From positions 1 to 64,000 of the forward strand of contig URBX01000005.1 in assembly GCA_900546175.1 (NCBI GenBank): a stretch of 64,000 nucleotides of DNA, in the 5' to 3' direction. The notes beneath the pieces were generated by a model. The model was not told the origin of the DNA and did no database searches. It saw nothing but the letters and a program-made list of their open reading frames with translations. The translations under genes and the position numbers were made by a program. This stretch comes from an uncultured Eggerthella sp. (GTDB taxonomy: Bacteria; Actinomycetota; Coriobacteriia; Coriobacteriales; Eggerthellaceae). How positions within the stretch are numbered: the first letter of the stretch is position 1; each line of letters opens with the position of its first letter. Of the stretch, positions 53,825 through 61,793 are shown in pieces.

Positions 53825-55147
53825 CTATTTGGTTGGATCAATACCAAAATACTGCTGATATTCATCCCTTAGCTGTTCGCGGAAGTCAGGATGAGCAATA
53901 CCAATCAACGCCTTCGCACGTTCCTTATTGGTTTTTCCACGTAATTTTGCAATGCCATATTCGGTAACAATATAATCCACATCATTTCGGGAAGTAGTAA
54001 CAATGCTTCCCGGCTTCAAAAAGCAGCTAATTTTGGAGAATTTTCCACCGCCAGCTGTGGAGTTAATAGCGATGATGGATTTTCCTCCCTTTGACATAGT
54101 TGCACCGCGAACAAAGTCAACCTGACCGCCTGCGCCACTTGCCTGCTTATAGCCAAAAGACTCGGCACAAACCTGACCAAAAAGGTCAACTTCAATACAG
54201 GAGTTAATAGAAATCATATTGTCATTCTTTGCAATGACATACGGATTATTCGTATAAGAAATAGGCATCAGGGCAACGCTTGGATTGTTATCTACATAGT
54301 CATAAAGCTCTTTTGTTCCCTGAATAACCGAAGCAACATTTACGCCAGGATTAAGTGTCTTCTTTGATGCCGTTAAGACACCTGCCTCAGACAAAACCAT
54401 CATGTAAGAGTTATAGAGCTCTGAATGAATACCTAAGTCCTTTTTGTGAATCAATGCCTCAAGAACCGCATTTGGCAACTTGCCAATACCAGACTGGATA
54501 GTTGAACCGTCCTCGATAAGAGAAGCACAGTACTCGCCAATTTGACGTTCTGCATCACCAATTGGAGGATCAGGAATTTCAGGCAATGGCTCGTCTGCCA
54601 ATACGAACCAGTCAATTTCGCTTACATGAACGCTCATTTCGCCACCTACATGAGGCATGCATGCATTAACCTGAGCAATTACCAAATCAGCTTTCTCAAG
54701 AGCAGTGCGCTGATAGCTACAGCTTACTCCCAAGGTGCAGTATCCTCTGCTGTCAGGCGGAGTTACCTGAAGAAGCGCAACATTTACCGGATATTCTCCG
54801 CTTGCAATCAAAGACTCAATGTTGGAATAGTGAGTTGGCAAATAATTGCATGAGCCGTTATAGAGACCTTCCCAATACTGTTTATAGGCTGCAATTGGGC
54901 CAACAAATGGCGAATAGGAAATATGGCCTGCATACTTTTCGTCAAACATAGTATGAGGACCACCTGGAGGGCCCTGCATAAAGGAAACATCGAACATTTC
55001 CGTGTAAATCTCTTCCGCCGCACGGGTAAGCGCACGAGGATCACTTGCTCCATCAGCCATTGAGCAAACGCTATGTGGTGGGATTTTTCGCATTGCATCC
55101 TGAGCGGAAATGCAGCGAGATTCATAATGTTCTTTCCAGTTGGCCAT
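53825..55147 (-). CDS. Acetyl-CoA hydrolase/transferase-family CoA-transferase
   Basis: The 440-residue protein belongs to the class of 4-hydroxybutyrate/butyrate:acetate CoA-transferases. Key parts are SGIGKLPNAVLEALIHKKDL, GIHSELYN (the Glu after HS is the expected thioester-forming residue) and the glycine loop QASGAGGQVDFVRGA, then NSTAGGGKFSKI. It probably exchanges CoA between acetate and another short-chain acid in fermentation; the acid is not readable. AAGGGG precedes the ATG. Confidence 0.9.
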   Translation of the reverse strand: MANWKEHYESRCISAQDAMRKIPPHSVCSMADGASDPRALTRAAEEIYTEMFDVSFMQGPPGGPHTMFDEKYAGHISYSPFVGPIAAYKQYWEGLYNGSCNYLPTHYSNIESLIASGEYPVNVALLQVTPPDSRGYCTLGVSCSYQRTALEKADLVIAQVNACMPHVGGEMSVHVSEIDWFVLADEPLPEIPDPPIGDAERQIGEYCASLIEDGSTIQSGIGKLPNAVLEALIHKKDLGIHSELYNSYMMVLSEAGVLTASKKTLNPGVNVASVIQGTKELYDYVDNNPSVALMPISYTNNPYVIAKNDNMISINSCIEVDLFGQVCAESFGYKQASGAGGQVDFVRGATMSKGGKSIIAINSTAGGGKFSKISCFLKPGSIVTTSRNDVDYIVTEYGIAKLRGKTNKERAKALIGIAHPDFREQLRDEYQQYFGIDPTK

Positions 55148-55292
55148 TAAAGCCCCTTTCGCCTATCGCAATACAACGCCCTACCCCTTAAGGAATCAAT
55201 CCAACGCAAACAGCTCTTACCGCTCTCACGGTCTGCGAAAACTCATCCCTAACGGTCTAAGGCCTTAGTGTATGAACGTGTTTTCCTTACAA

Positions 55293-56060
55293 TTATAGCG
55301 AACCAAAGACTTCTCCAACTTTGCAAGGCAGACAAACGTTAGCAATTCTCATATCTTGAGCACTTGGTTCAAGGTTAATTACTACCACCGTCTCTCCTCT
55401 GAAGGCATTTATCAGCCCCGCTGCGGGATACACATTAAGGGAAGTGCCCGCAATAATGAGAATTTTTGCTTTTTGAATATCCGAAAGAGCCTCAACCATA
55501 GTTGCCTGGTCAAGACCCTCTTCGTAAAGAACCACATCGGGGCGTACAATACCTGAGCACGAACAACGAGGGATACCATCCCCCTTACCCTCTTTGGCTT
55601 TTTTGTCTGCTTCTAGAACAGGTGTCAAATCGTAGCGCTTACCACATTTCAGACAATAATTTCGATAGACGCTTCCATGAAGTTCGCGCACTTTCTTACA
55701 ACCACCCTTTTGATGGAGTCCGTCAACATTCTGGGTTACCACGCTTATTAGCTTTCCCTCAGCTTCAAGCTCCGCCAATTTGAGATGTGCCTTATTTGGT
55801 TTCGCGTCCAAGTGAATAAACTTAGCACGATAAAACTCGAAAAATTCCTTGGGATGTTCTTCAAAAAAGGTATGGCTTACTATTACTTCAGGCGGATAAG
55901 GATATGCTTGGTTGAAGATTCCTTTTGCACTTCGAAAGTCAGGAATTCCACTTTCGGTAGAAACACCCGCACCGCCAAAAAAGACAATGCTTTCTTTTGG
56001 TGCACCAGCAATAAGCTTTTGAAACTTTGCTAAAGCATCTTTCTGATTGACGTCCTCCAT
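55293..56060 (-). CDS. cobB: Sirtuin NAD-dependent deacylase
   Basis: The ATG at 56060 has GAGGG 9 bases upstream. The 255-residue protein has the sirtuin marks FFGGAGVSTESGIPDFRS, TQNVDGLHQKGG, the catalytic ELHGS, a zinc site with two Cys pairs (CLKCGKRYD ... RCSCSG), RPDVVLYEEGL and GTSLNVYPAAGL. The Ala-Tyr-Arg stretch after the helix (EFYRAKF) hints at general deacylase rather than strict deacetylase use. It is cytosolic. Acetylation from acetyl phosphate is a likely source of its substrates, given ackA in the genome. Confidence 0.92.
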   Translation of the reverse strand: MEDVNQKDALAKFQKLIAGAPKESIVFFGGAGVSTESGIPDFRSAKGIFNQAYPYPPEVIVSHTFFEEHPKEFFEFYRAKFIHLDAKPNKAHLKLAELEAEGKLISVVTQNVDGLHQKGGCKKVRELHGSVYRNYCLKCGKRYDLTPVLEADKKAKEGKGDGIPRCSCSGIVRPDVVLYEEGLDQATMVEALSDIQKAKILIIAGTSLNVYPAAGLINAFRGETVVVINLEPSAQDMRIANVCLPCKVGEVFGSL

Positions 56061-56101
56061 AGCCAATCGCCCTCTTTTTTCTTCCCTGTTGAATTTTTTT
56101 C

Positions 56102-56131
56102 TTTACAACAGCTTACAAAAACGCCTACACT
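56102..56131 (+). promoter_or_regulatory. Promoter of the T-box/trpB transcript
   Basis: TTTACA (56102-56107), an 18-base spacer and TACACT (56126-56131) lie just ahead of the T-box leader. Confidence 0.5.
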
Positions 56132-56149
56132 ATTGCCATCGAAAAAACA

Positions 56150-56436
56150 CCGAAACCGTTGAAGCGGAAGTAACGGTAGTTGTGCACTCACAGAGAGCTT
56201 GGGGTGCTGGGATCCAAGCAGAACGCAGATTATCAAATGGGCCGCTGAGGGCATGGGGAACGCGCACGCGCAAGTATCCGTGACGTGACAGGCATACGTT
56301 AGTTGCCGGAAATGTGATTGCATTTCGTAAGAGCGTCTTTTTGACGAATCAAGGTGGCACCGCGAGTTTAATTATTTCAACTCGTCCTTGAATACATGGC
56401 TTTGAGCTGTGATTTAAGGGCGAGTTTTCTTTTTGC
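56150..56436 (+). ncRNA. T-box riboswitch, tryptophan specifier
   Basis: AAGGTGGCACCGCG at 56351-56364 is the T-box sequence. Upstream, Stem I shows AGAGAGC and a GGTGCTGGGATCC apical part, then ATCAAA-TGG-GCC, placing TGG (56238-56240) as the specifier codon for tRNA-Trp. The antiterminator pairs AAGG...GCGAGTT with AACTCGTCCTT (56379-56389). The competing terminator pairs the same AACTCGTCCTT with AAGGGCGAGTT (56416-56426), followed by TTCTTTTT. Uncharged tRNA-Trp should therefore allow read-through into trpB. The 5' end is approximate. Confidence 0.92.
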
Positions 56437-56590
56437 CCTCATTTCCCTCAAAACCAGTTTTGGCTTATAGCTTCAAGGCTTTATTCGTCTCAGAGTTTTA
56501 GCCAACCAACATTGGGTTCGAGTCAAGTTTAAAGAGTGCTTGACTAAGTGAGATAAAACTTGCGCAGAAAGAAAAGAAAGGTATTAAACC

Positions 56591-58003
56591 ATGACAAACG
56601 AAGAAATCCCTTATCGTACTTACCTCAAAGAAGAGCAGATTCCAACCAAATGGTATAACGTTCGTGCAGATATGCCAGAGAAGCCGGAGCCAATGCGTCT
56701 TCCAAATGGCGCAGTTGCCACGTTTGATGACCTTACTCCTGTTTTCTGCGACGAGCTTGTTCGCCAAGAGCTTGATAACGACACTCCCTATTTCGACATC
56801 CCTGAAGGAGTTCAGGAGATGTACAAGGTGTATCGTCCAAGTCCGCTTTGCCGCGCTTATAACTTGGAAAAGGCATTGGGGACTCCAGCAAAAATCTATT
56901 ACAAGTTTGAAGGAAACAACACCTCAGGCTCTCACAAATTAAACAGTGCTCTTGCTCAGGCATATTACGGTGCTGAACAGGGCCTAACCACTATCACCAC
57001 CGAAACAGGTGCTGGTCAGTGGGGTACCGCACTTTCAGAAGCAGCAGCTCACTATAACTTAGATTGCGAAGTATTCATGGTTAAGTGCTCCTACGAGCAA
57101 AAGCCATTCCGCCGCAATATCATGGAGACCTTCGGCGCTCATGTAACTCCTTCCCCTTCTAACACCACAGAAATTGGAAAGAAAATGCTTGCTCAAAACC
57201 CTGACTCCACTGGTTCATTGGGTACGGCAATTTCCGAGGCAGTTGAAGTAGCACTCCATATCCCTGAAAACAAAGGACGCTATCAACTTGGATCCGTTTT
57301 GAACCAGGTAGTTCTCCATCAATCCATTATTGGTCTTGAATCTAAAGAAGCGCTTGCTGAACTTGGAGAGTATCCTGACATCGTAATTGGTTGCGCAGGC
57401 GGTGGATCGAACCTTGGCGGTTTGACTGCTGCATTCATGAAAGACAAACTCACCGGCGAAAAGCCAGACACCGAGTTTATTGCTGTTGAGCCTGCTTCCT
57501 GCCCTTCTTTGACTCGTGGTAGGTACGCATACGACTACGCTGACACTGGCCAAACTTGCCCACTTTGCAAGATGTACACCTTGGGCAATGGCTTCCTTCC
57601 AAGCCCTGATCATGCAGGCGGTCTTCGCTACCACGGTATGAGCCCAATCATTTCAAAGTTGGTTCATGATGGCTACATGAAGGCAGTTGCAGTCAAGCAG
57701 ACCGATGTTTTTGAAGCTGCTGTTGAATTTGCTAAGTTGGAGACTATTCTTCCTGCTCCAGAAAGCTCTCACGCAATTCGCGTAGCTATTGATGAAGCGC
57801 TTAAGTGTAAAGAAACTGGCGAAGAGAAGGTTATTCTCTTTGGTTTAACTGGTACTGGCTACTTCGACATGTATGCCTATGATGCGTACAAGAATGGCAC
57901 TATGGTTGACCATATTCCTACCGACGAAGAGCTTGAAGTTGGCTTCGCCTCTATTCCTGAAGTACCTGGCGTTCAGCAGGCAGGCGGCTTGCCAATCGAA
58001 TAA
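56591..58003 (+). CDS. trpB2: Stand-alone tryptophan synthase beta chain, TrpB2 type
   Basis: The 470-residue PLP enzyme joins indole and serine. The PLP-lysine lies in NTSGSHKLNSALAQAYYGAE, followed by TTETGAGQWGTALSEAAAHY, the phosphate-binding GCAGGGSNLGGL and AVEPASCPSLTRG. Its length and the long N-terminus (EEIPYRTYLKEEQIPTKWYN) mark the TrpB2 group rather than the partner of TrpA. No trpA or other trp gene is adjacent. With the T-box in front, it should be induced when charged tRNA-Trp is scarce, which fits salvage of external indole. GAAAGG precedes the ATG. Confidence 0.93.
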   Translation: MTNEEIPYRTYLKEEQIPTKWYNVRADMPEKPEPMRLPNGAVATFDDLTPVFCDELVRQELDNDTPYFDIPEGVQEMYKVYRPSPLCRAYNLEKALGTPAKIYYKFEGNNTSGSHKLNSALAQAYYGAEQGLTTITTETGAGQWGTALSEAAAHYNLDCEVFMVKCSYEQKPFRRNIMETFGAHVTPSPSNTTEIGKKMLAQNPDSTGSLGTAISEAVEVALHIPENKGRYQLGSVLNQVVLHQSIIGLESKEALAELGEYPDIVIGCAGGGSNLGGLTAAFMKDKLTGEKPDTEFIAVEPASCPSLTRGRYAYDYADTGQTCPLCKMYTLGNGFLPSPDHAGGLRYHGMSPIISKLVHDGYMKAVAVKQTDVFEAAVEFAKLETILPAPESSHAIRVAIDEALKCKETGEEKVILFGLTGTGYFDMYAYDAYKNGTMVDHIPTDEELEVGFASIPEVPGVQQAGGLPIE

Positions 58004-58027
58004 GTTCGACTTACGAAAATCTGAAGT

Positions 58028-58066
58028 GATGAAGCGTGAGAGAGCATTGCAAACTTACGCTTCATC
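58028..58066. terminator. Hairpin between trpB2 and the convergent small gene
   Basis: A perfect 10-bp stem (GATGAAGCGT with ACGCTTCATC) and a 19-base loop lie 25 bases after the trpB2 stop. No strong T-run follows. Confidence 0.45.
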
Positions 58067-58068
58067 AA

Positions 58069-58356
58069 TCAGTACTTTTTTGAAGTCAAATGCCATCCAT
58101 TGCAGTATTCGCAACGATAACAGCGCAGTCCTGTTGTTCCGTGATCTTCGCAGGATTTAATTGCTAGCTGCGCTTCAGTTTTCGATGAATACCTATTCTT
58201 CGATTCGCACGCTTTATTTCTTAAGGCAGCCTCACGTTTCCGGGAGTTTTCCTGGCGGCGCTTGCTTTCCTGCGCAAAGACATCATCCATGCCACCAAGC
58301 GAGGCCATGAATTCCTCACGTCGTTTGGCTTTTGCTGAACCTTTTCTACTTCCCAT
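58069..58356 (-). CDS. Small basic protein with Cys-pair motif
   Basis: The 95-residue protein starts with an Arg/Lys-rich segment (MGSRKGSAKAKRREEF) and ends with CYRCEYCNGWHLTSKKY, a Cys-x2-Cys-x2-Cys plus His pattern that could bind zinc; another Cys lies at about residue 69. Charge and the motif suggest nucleic-acid binding. I do not recognise the family beyond similar small conserved proteins of actinobacteria. A GAAAGGAGG precedes the ATG, so it is probably expressed. Confidence 0.7.
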   Translation of the reverse strand: MGSRKGSAKAKRREEFMASLGGMDDVFAQESKRRQENSRKREAALRNKACESKNRYSSKTEAQLAIKSCEDHGTTGLRCYRCEYCNGWHLTSKKY

Positions 58357-58549
58357 ATCTGCCTCCTTTCATCAAGTATAAATTGTTTCCAATAAGTAAA
58401 AAGTAGGCCAAAATTGCTCGTTTGTTGGTTAATGTGGTGCGTCTATCCTCAATAATGGCCAGGCTCGAGAAAGGTAAGGCTTATAATCTAGTGCGGACAA
58501 AGAAAATCAACTGTGTCCTGCATTTCTTTACCCCAGAAGGAGCACGATA

Positions 58550-59974
58550 ATGGCAGGTTTTTTTGGCGCTGTTTCTAAGCGTGACGTTACTCTTGACGTA
58601 TATTTTGGTGTTGACTATCACTCACATCTTGGCACAAAACGTGCGGGTATGACCGTCCTTGACCTTGAAACAGGATTTCAACGCGCAATCCACTCTATTG
58701 AAACTACCCCGTTTCGCACCAAGTTTGAAGATGACCTGAATGACTTTCATGGAACTTCTGCAATTGGCTGCATTTCAGACAAAGATCCTCAACCTTTGAT
58801 GGTTCGTTCCCATTTAGGCGTGTACGCAATCACTACTATTGGAACCATCAACAATCATGATGAAATTCTTAAAGAATGTTTCGAAAACAACGATCAACAA
58901 TTCATGGTTATGAGCTCGGGCGAAGTAAATCAAACCGAACTTGTTGCCTACCTCATCAATAAAAAAGATAACTTAGTTGAAGGCATCAAATACGTTCAAG
59001 ACATTGTCAAGGGCTCTATGACCTTATTGATTATGACCGACGATGGCAGCATTATTGCTGCACGCGACAAAGTTGGCCGCTTACCAATCCTTATCGGTAA
59101 AGACTCTGACGGCCACTGCGTCTCTTTCGAATCGTTCGCTTATCAAAAAATTGGTTACGAGACAATCTACGAGCTTGGTCCTGGTGAGATTGTGTTAGTA
59201 ACTCCTGAAACTATCAAAGTGCTTGCTGAGCCTGGCGAAGAGATGAAAATCTGCTCGTTCTTGTGGTGCTACTATGGCTATCCAAACTCTAATTACGAAG
59301 GCGTAAATGTTGAACAAATGCGCTATCGTAATGGCCAAATCATGGCCCGTGACGAAAAAGCGGCTGGCATTATGCCAGAAGTAGATTACGTAGCAGGCAT
59401 TCCTGACTCGGGCACTCCTCATGCAATTGGTTACGCCCAAGAATCCGGCATGACGTTCGGTAGGCCTTTCATTAAATACACTCCAACCTGGCCTCGTTCT
59501 TTTATGCCATCAAACCAGGCTGTCCGCGACCGTGTTGCTCACATGAAGCAAGTTCCTATTTCCGAGCTTATTGAAGACAAAAAGCTTCTCTTTGTTGATG
59601 ATTCAATTGTTCGCGGAACTCAGCTTCGCGAAACAGTTGACTTCTTGTATGGCGCCGGTGCAAAAGAAGTACATATGCGTTCTGCTTGTCCTCCAATTAT
59701 GTATGGTTGCAAGTACATCAGCTTCTCAACAAGCAAATCTGAAATGGATTTGATTGCACGCCGCAAGATTCAAGAATTAGAAGGCGAAGAGGGAGTAAAC
59801 CATATTGCCGAATATGCCGATGGCTCAACAGAGCGTGGCAAGTGCCTTTTGAAGAGCATCTGCGAAGAAATGGGCTTTGATTCATTGAGTTACCAAAGCC
59901 TTGAAGGTCTCAAGGAAGCAATTGGCATTGACCCTGCTAAATTGTGCACCTACTGCTGGGACGGCAAAGAGTAG
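58550..59974 (+). CDS. Amidophosphoribosyltransferase-like protein lacking the catalytic cysteine
   Basis: The 474-residue protein aligns with PurF over its full length. An Ntn-type glutaminase half (MAGFFGAVSKRD, YHSHLGTKRAGM, TIGTINNHDEI) is followed by a phosphoribosyltransferase half with the PRPP loop LLFVDDSIVRGTQ and GIPDSGTPHAIGYA. True PurF begins Met-Cys-Gly, and the exposed Cys performs the glutamine hydrolysis. Here residue 2 is Ala, so the glutaminase should be dead. The start is firm (AAGGAG at good spacing). It may use ammonia, or have another role. Two Cys-containing tails (LCTYCWDG) end the protein. Confidence 0.88.
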   Translation: MAGFFGAVSKRDVTLDVYFGVDYHSHLGTKRAGMTVLDLETGFQRAIHSIETTPFRTKFEDDLNDFHGTSAIGCISDKDPQPLMVRSHLGVYAITTIGTINNHDEILKECFENNDQQFMVMSSGEVNQTELVAYLINKKDNLVEGIKYVQDIVKGSMTLLIMTDDGSIIAARDKVGRLPILIGKDSDGHCVSFESFAYQKIGYETIYELGPGEIVLVTPETIKVLAEPGEEMKICSFLWCYYGYPNSNYEGVNVEQMRYRNGQIMARDEKAAGIMPEVDYVAGIPDSGTPHAIGYAQESGMTFGRPFIKYTPTWPRSFMPSNQAVRDRVAHMKQVPISELIEDKKLLFVDDSIVRGTQLRETVDFLYGAGAKEVHMRSACPPIMYGCKYISFSTSKSEMDLIARRKIQELEGEEGVNHIAEYADGSTERGKCLLKSICEEMGFDSLSYQSLEGLKEAIGIDPAKLCTYCWDGKE

Positions 59975-60090
59975 CCTAACTGCTTTACAATTGCTTGGCC
60001 GCAAGAATCCCTGCCTCGCAAATGCATGATTATATAATTACATGATTGTCTACCTTGCTATTGACTGCTTTGCGCTTATCTGACAATAAA

Positions 60091-60130
60091 AAAAGTGCAG
60101 CCGGAAAAAACACCTTTCAGCTACACTTTT
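60091..60130 (-). terminator. Terminator of metY
   Basis: AAAAGTG-AGC/GCT-CACTTTT stem with one mismatch; TTTTTTTAT follows on the minus strand. Confidence 0.7.
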
Positions 60131-60154
60131 AGCAAAACGACAGTATCAACTGAA

Positions 60155-60181
60155 GGGGGCCGTAATACGGCCCCCTTTTTG
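60155..60181 (+). terminator. Terminator of the PurF-like gene
   Basis: GGGGGCCGT/ACGGCCCCC stem followed by six T on the plus strand. It lies beyond the metY terminator, so the two convergent transcripts overlap. Confidence 0.8.
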
Positions 60182-60198
60182 TACAAAAGGGCAAGTAA

Positions 60199-61482
60199 TT
60201 AGATTGCGTTAAATGCCTTATCTAATGCCTCAATAATGTCATCAATATGCTCAACACCAATAGAGAGACGAATAGTTGCTGGCGTAATGCCCTGGCTTGC
60301 CAACTCTTCTTCAGTAAGCTGAGAGTGAGTAGTGGTTGCTGGATGGATAACCAGGCTTTTTACGTCCGCAACATTTGCCAACAAACTAAAGATTTCAAGG
60401 TTGTCAATAAACTTCCAAGCCTCTTCCTGGCCGCCTTTAATTTCAAAGGTAAAGATGCTAGCACCACCGTTAGGGAAGTATTTGGTGTAGAGCTCATGGT
60501 CAGGGTGCTCAGGAAGGCTTGGATGGTTAACTTTTGCAACCTTTGGATGGTTGCTGAGGTATTCAACAACTCGAGCGGTGTTTTCGCTATGCCTTTCAAT
60601 ACGAAGGGAGAGAGTCTCGGTTCCCTGAAGAAGCAAGAAAGCATTAAACGGACTAATACAAGCACCCTGATCACGAAGAAGAACCGCACGAATGTAAGTT
60701 GCGAATGCGGCAGGTCCTGCTGCTTCTGTAAAGGCAACGCCGTGGTAGCTTGGATTAGGCTTTGCAATTTGTGGGTATTTGTCTGCATGTGACGCCCAAT
60801 CGAAAGAGCCACCGTCAACAATAACGCCGCCTAAAGAAGTGCCATGACCACCAATAAACTTTGTTGCGGAATGCAAAACAATGTCGGCACCATGCTCTAG
60901 AGGACGAAGAAGGAATGGAGTTGCAAAGGTATTGTCAATTGCAACAGGAATGCCATGTTTGTGAGCAATTTCAGAAATGGCATCAATGTTTGGAATGTCT
61001 GAATTTGGATTACCGAGCGTCTCAAGGAATACCAAAGTAGTGTTTTCCTGAATTGCCGCTTCAAGTTCTTTAAGATTATGAGCGTCAACAAAAGTGGTAT
61101 CAATACCGAAGTCTTTAAGCGTGTGCGCAAGAAGGTTGTACGTTCCACCATAAATAGTCTTTTGAGCTACAACATGATCACCCGCCTGAGCAAGAGCCTG
61201 AATAGTGTAAGTGATTGCAGCTGCGCCAGAAGACACTGCCAAACCAGCTACACCACCTTCAAGAGCTGCAATACGGTCTTCAAAAACACCCTGAGTTGAG
61301 TTAGTGAGACGGCCATAAATGTTGCCTGGATCTGCAAGACCAAAACGAGCTGCAGCGTGAGCTGAATCATGGAAGACGTAAGAGGTGGTTTGATAAATTG
61401 GCACAGCGCGAGAATCGGTTGCTGGATCAGCTTCCTCCTGGCCTACGTGAAGCTGAAGAGTTTCAAAACGATAGTTAGACAT
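60199..61482 (-). CDS. metY: O-acetylhomoserine sulfhydrylase
   Basis: The 427-residue PLP enzyme makes homocysteine from O-acetylhomoserine and sulfide. It opens RFETLQLHVGQEEADPATDS and has RAVPIYQTTSYVF, NIYGRLTNSTQGVFEDRIAA, the PLP-lysine in LHSATKFIGGHGTS and RLSIGVEHIDDI near the end. Length is typical of MetY, longer than MetB or MetC. AAAGGAG precedes the ATG. A palindrome next to the -10 box suggests repression, probably by sulfur status. Confidence 0.94.
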   Translation of the reverse strand: MSNYRFETLQLHVGQEEADPATDSRAVPIYQTTSYVFHDSAHAAARFGLADPGNIYGRLTNSTQGVFEDRIAALEGGVAGLAVSSGAAAITYTIQALAQAGDHVVAQKTIYGGTYNLLAHTLKDFGIDTTFVDAHNLKELEAAIQENTTLVFLETLGNPNSDIPNIDAISEIAHKHGIPVAIDNTFATPFLLRPLEHGADIVLHSATKFIGGHGTSLGGVIVDGGSFDWASHADKYPQIAKPNPSYHGVAFTEAAGPAAFATYIRAVLLRDQGACISPFNAFLLLQGTETLSLRIERHSENTARVVEYLSNHPKVAKVNHPSLPEHPDHELYTKYFPNGGASIFTFEIKGGQEEAWKFIDNLEIFSLLANVADVKSLVIHPATTTHSQLTEEELASQGITPATIRLSIGVEHIDDIIEALDKAFNAI

Positions 61483-61536
61483 GATGTTCTCCTTTTTTAT
61501 GAAATAAGTTGTTTTTCGTTCGTTTTTCTAAACAGA

Positions 61537-61556
61537 ACTATAAAGGAATAATTCCT
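61537..61556 (-). promoter_or_regulatory. metY promoter with palindromic operator
   Basis: The minus strand -10 is TATAGT (61537-61542). Right upstream, AGGAAT-A-ATTCCT (61544-61556) is a perfect 6+1+6 palindrome in the spacer. Confidence 0.5.
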
Positions 61557-61655
61557 ATCTAAAACCTAGGATTTAACAACAGCTAGTTATCGACTTGGCC
61601 GATAGCGGTTATCGACGCATCCTTCATGCTTCATATATTAGACGGAACCAGCGCA

Positions 61656-61680
61656 TAAAAAAGGGCTCCACCGGAGCCCT
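61656..61680 (-). terminator. Terminator of the LCP gene
   Basis: AGGGCTCC (61662-61669) and GGAGCCCT (61673-61680) with a 3-base loop; TTTTTT follows on the minus strand. The stretch 61681-61793 between it and the LCP stop holds TTACTGCGCTTA twice (61728, 61770) and no gene. Confidence 0.75.
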
Positions 61681-61793
61681 CAGTTATTCACAAATATGTG
61701 TTCATGTTGTTTTGTGCGCTAAAGTTTTTACTGCGCTTACTTTTGCATTCACTCTTGTCGTATTCGTTCTTACTGCGCTTATTCGTATCATCC

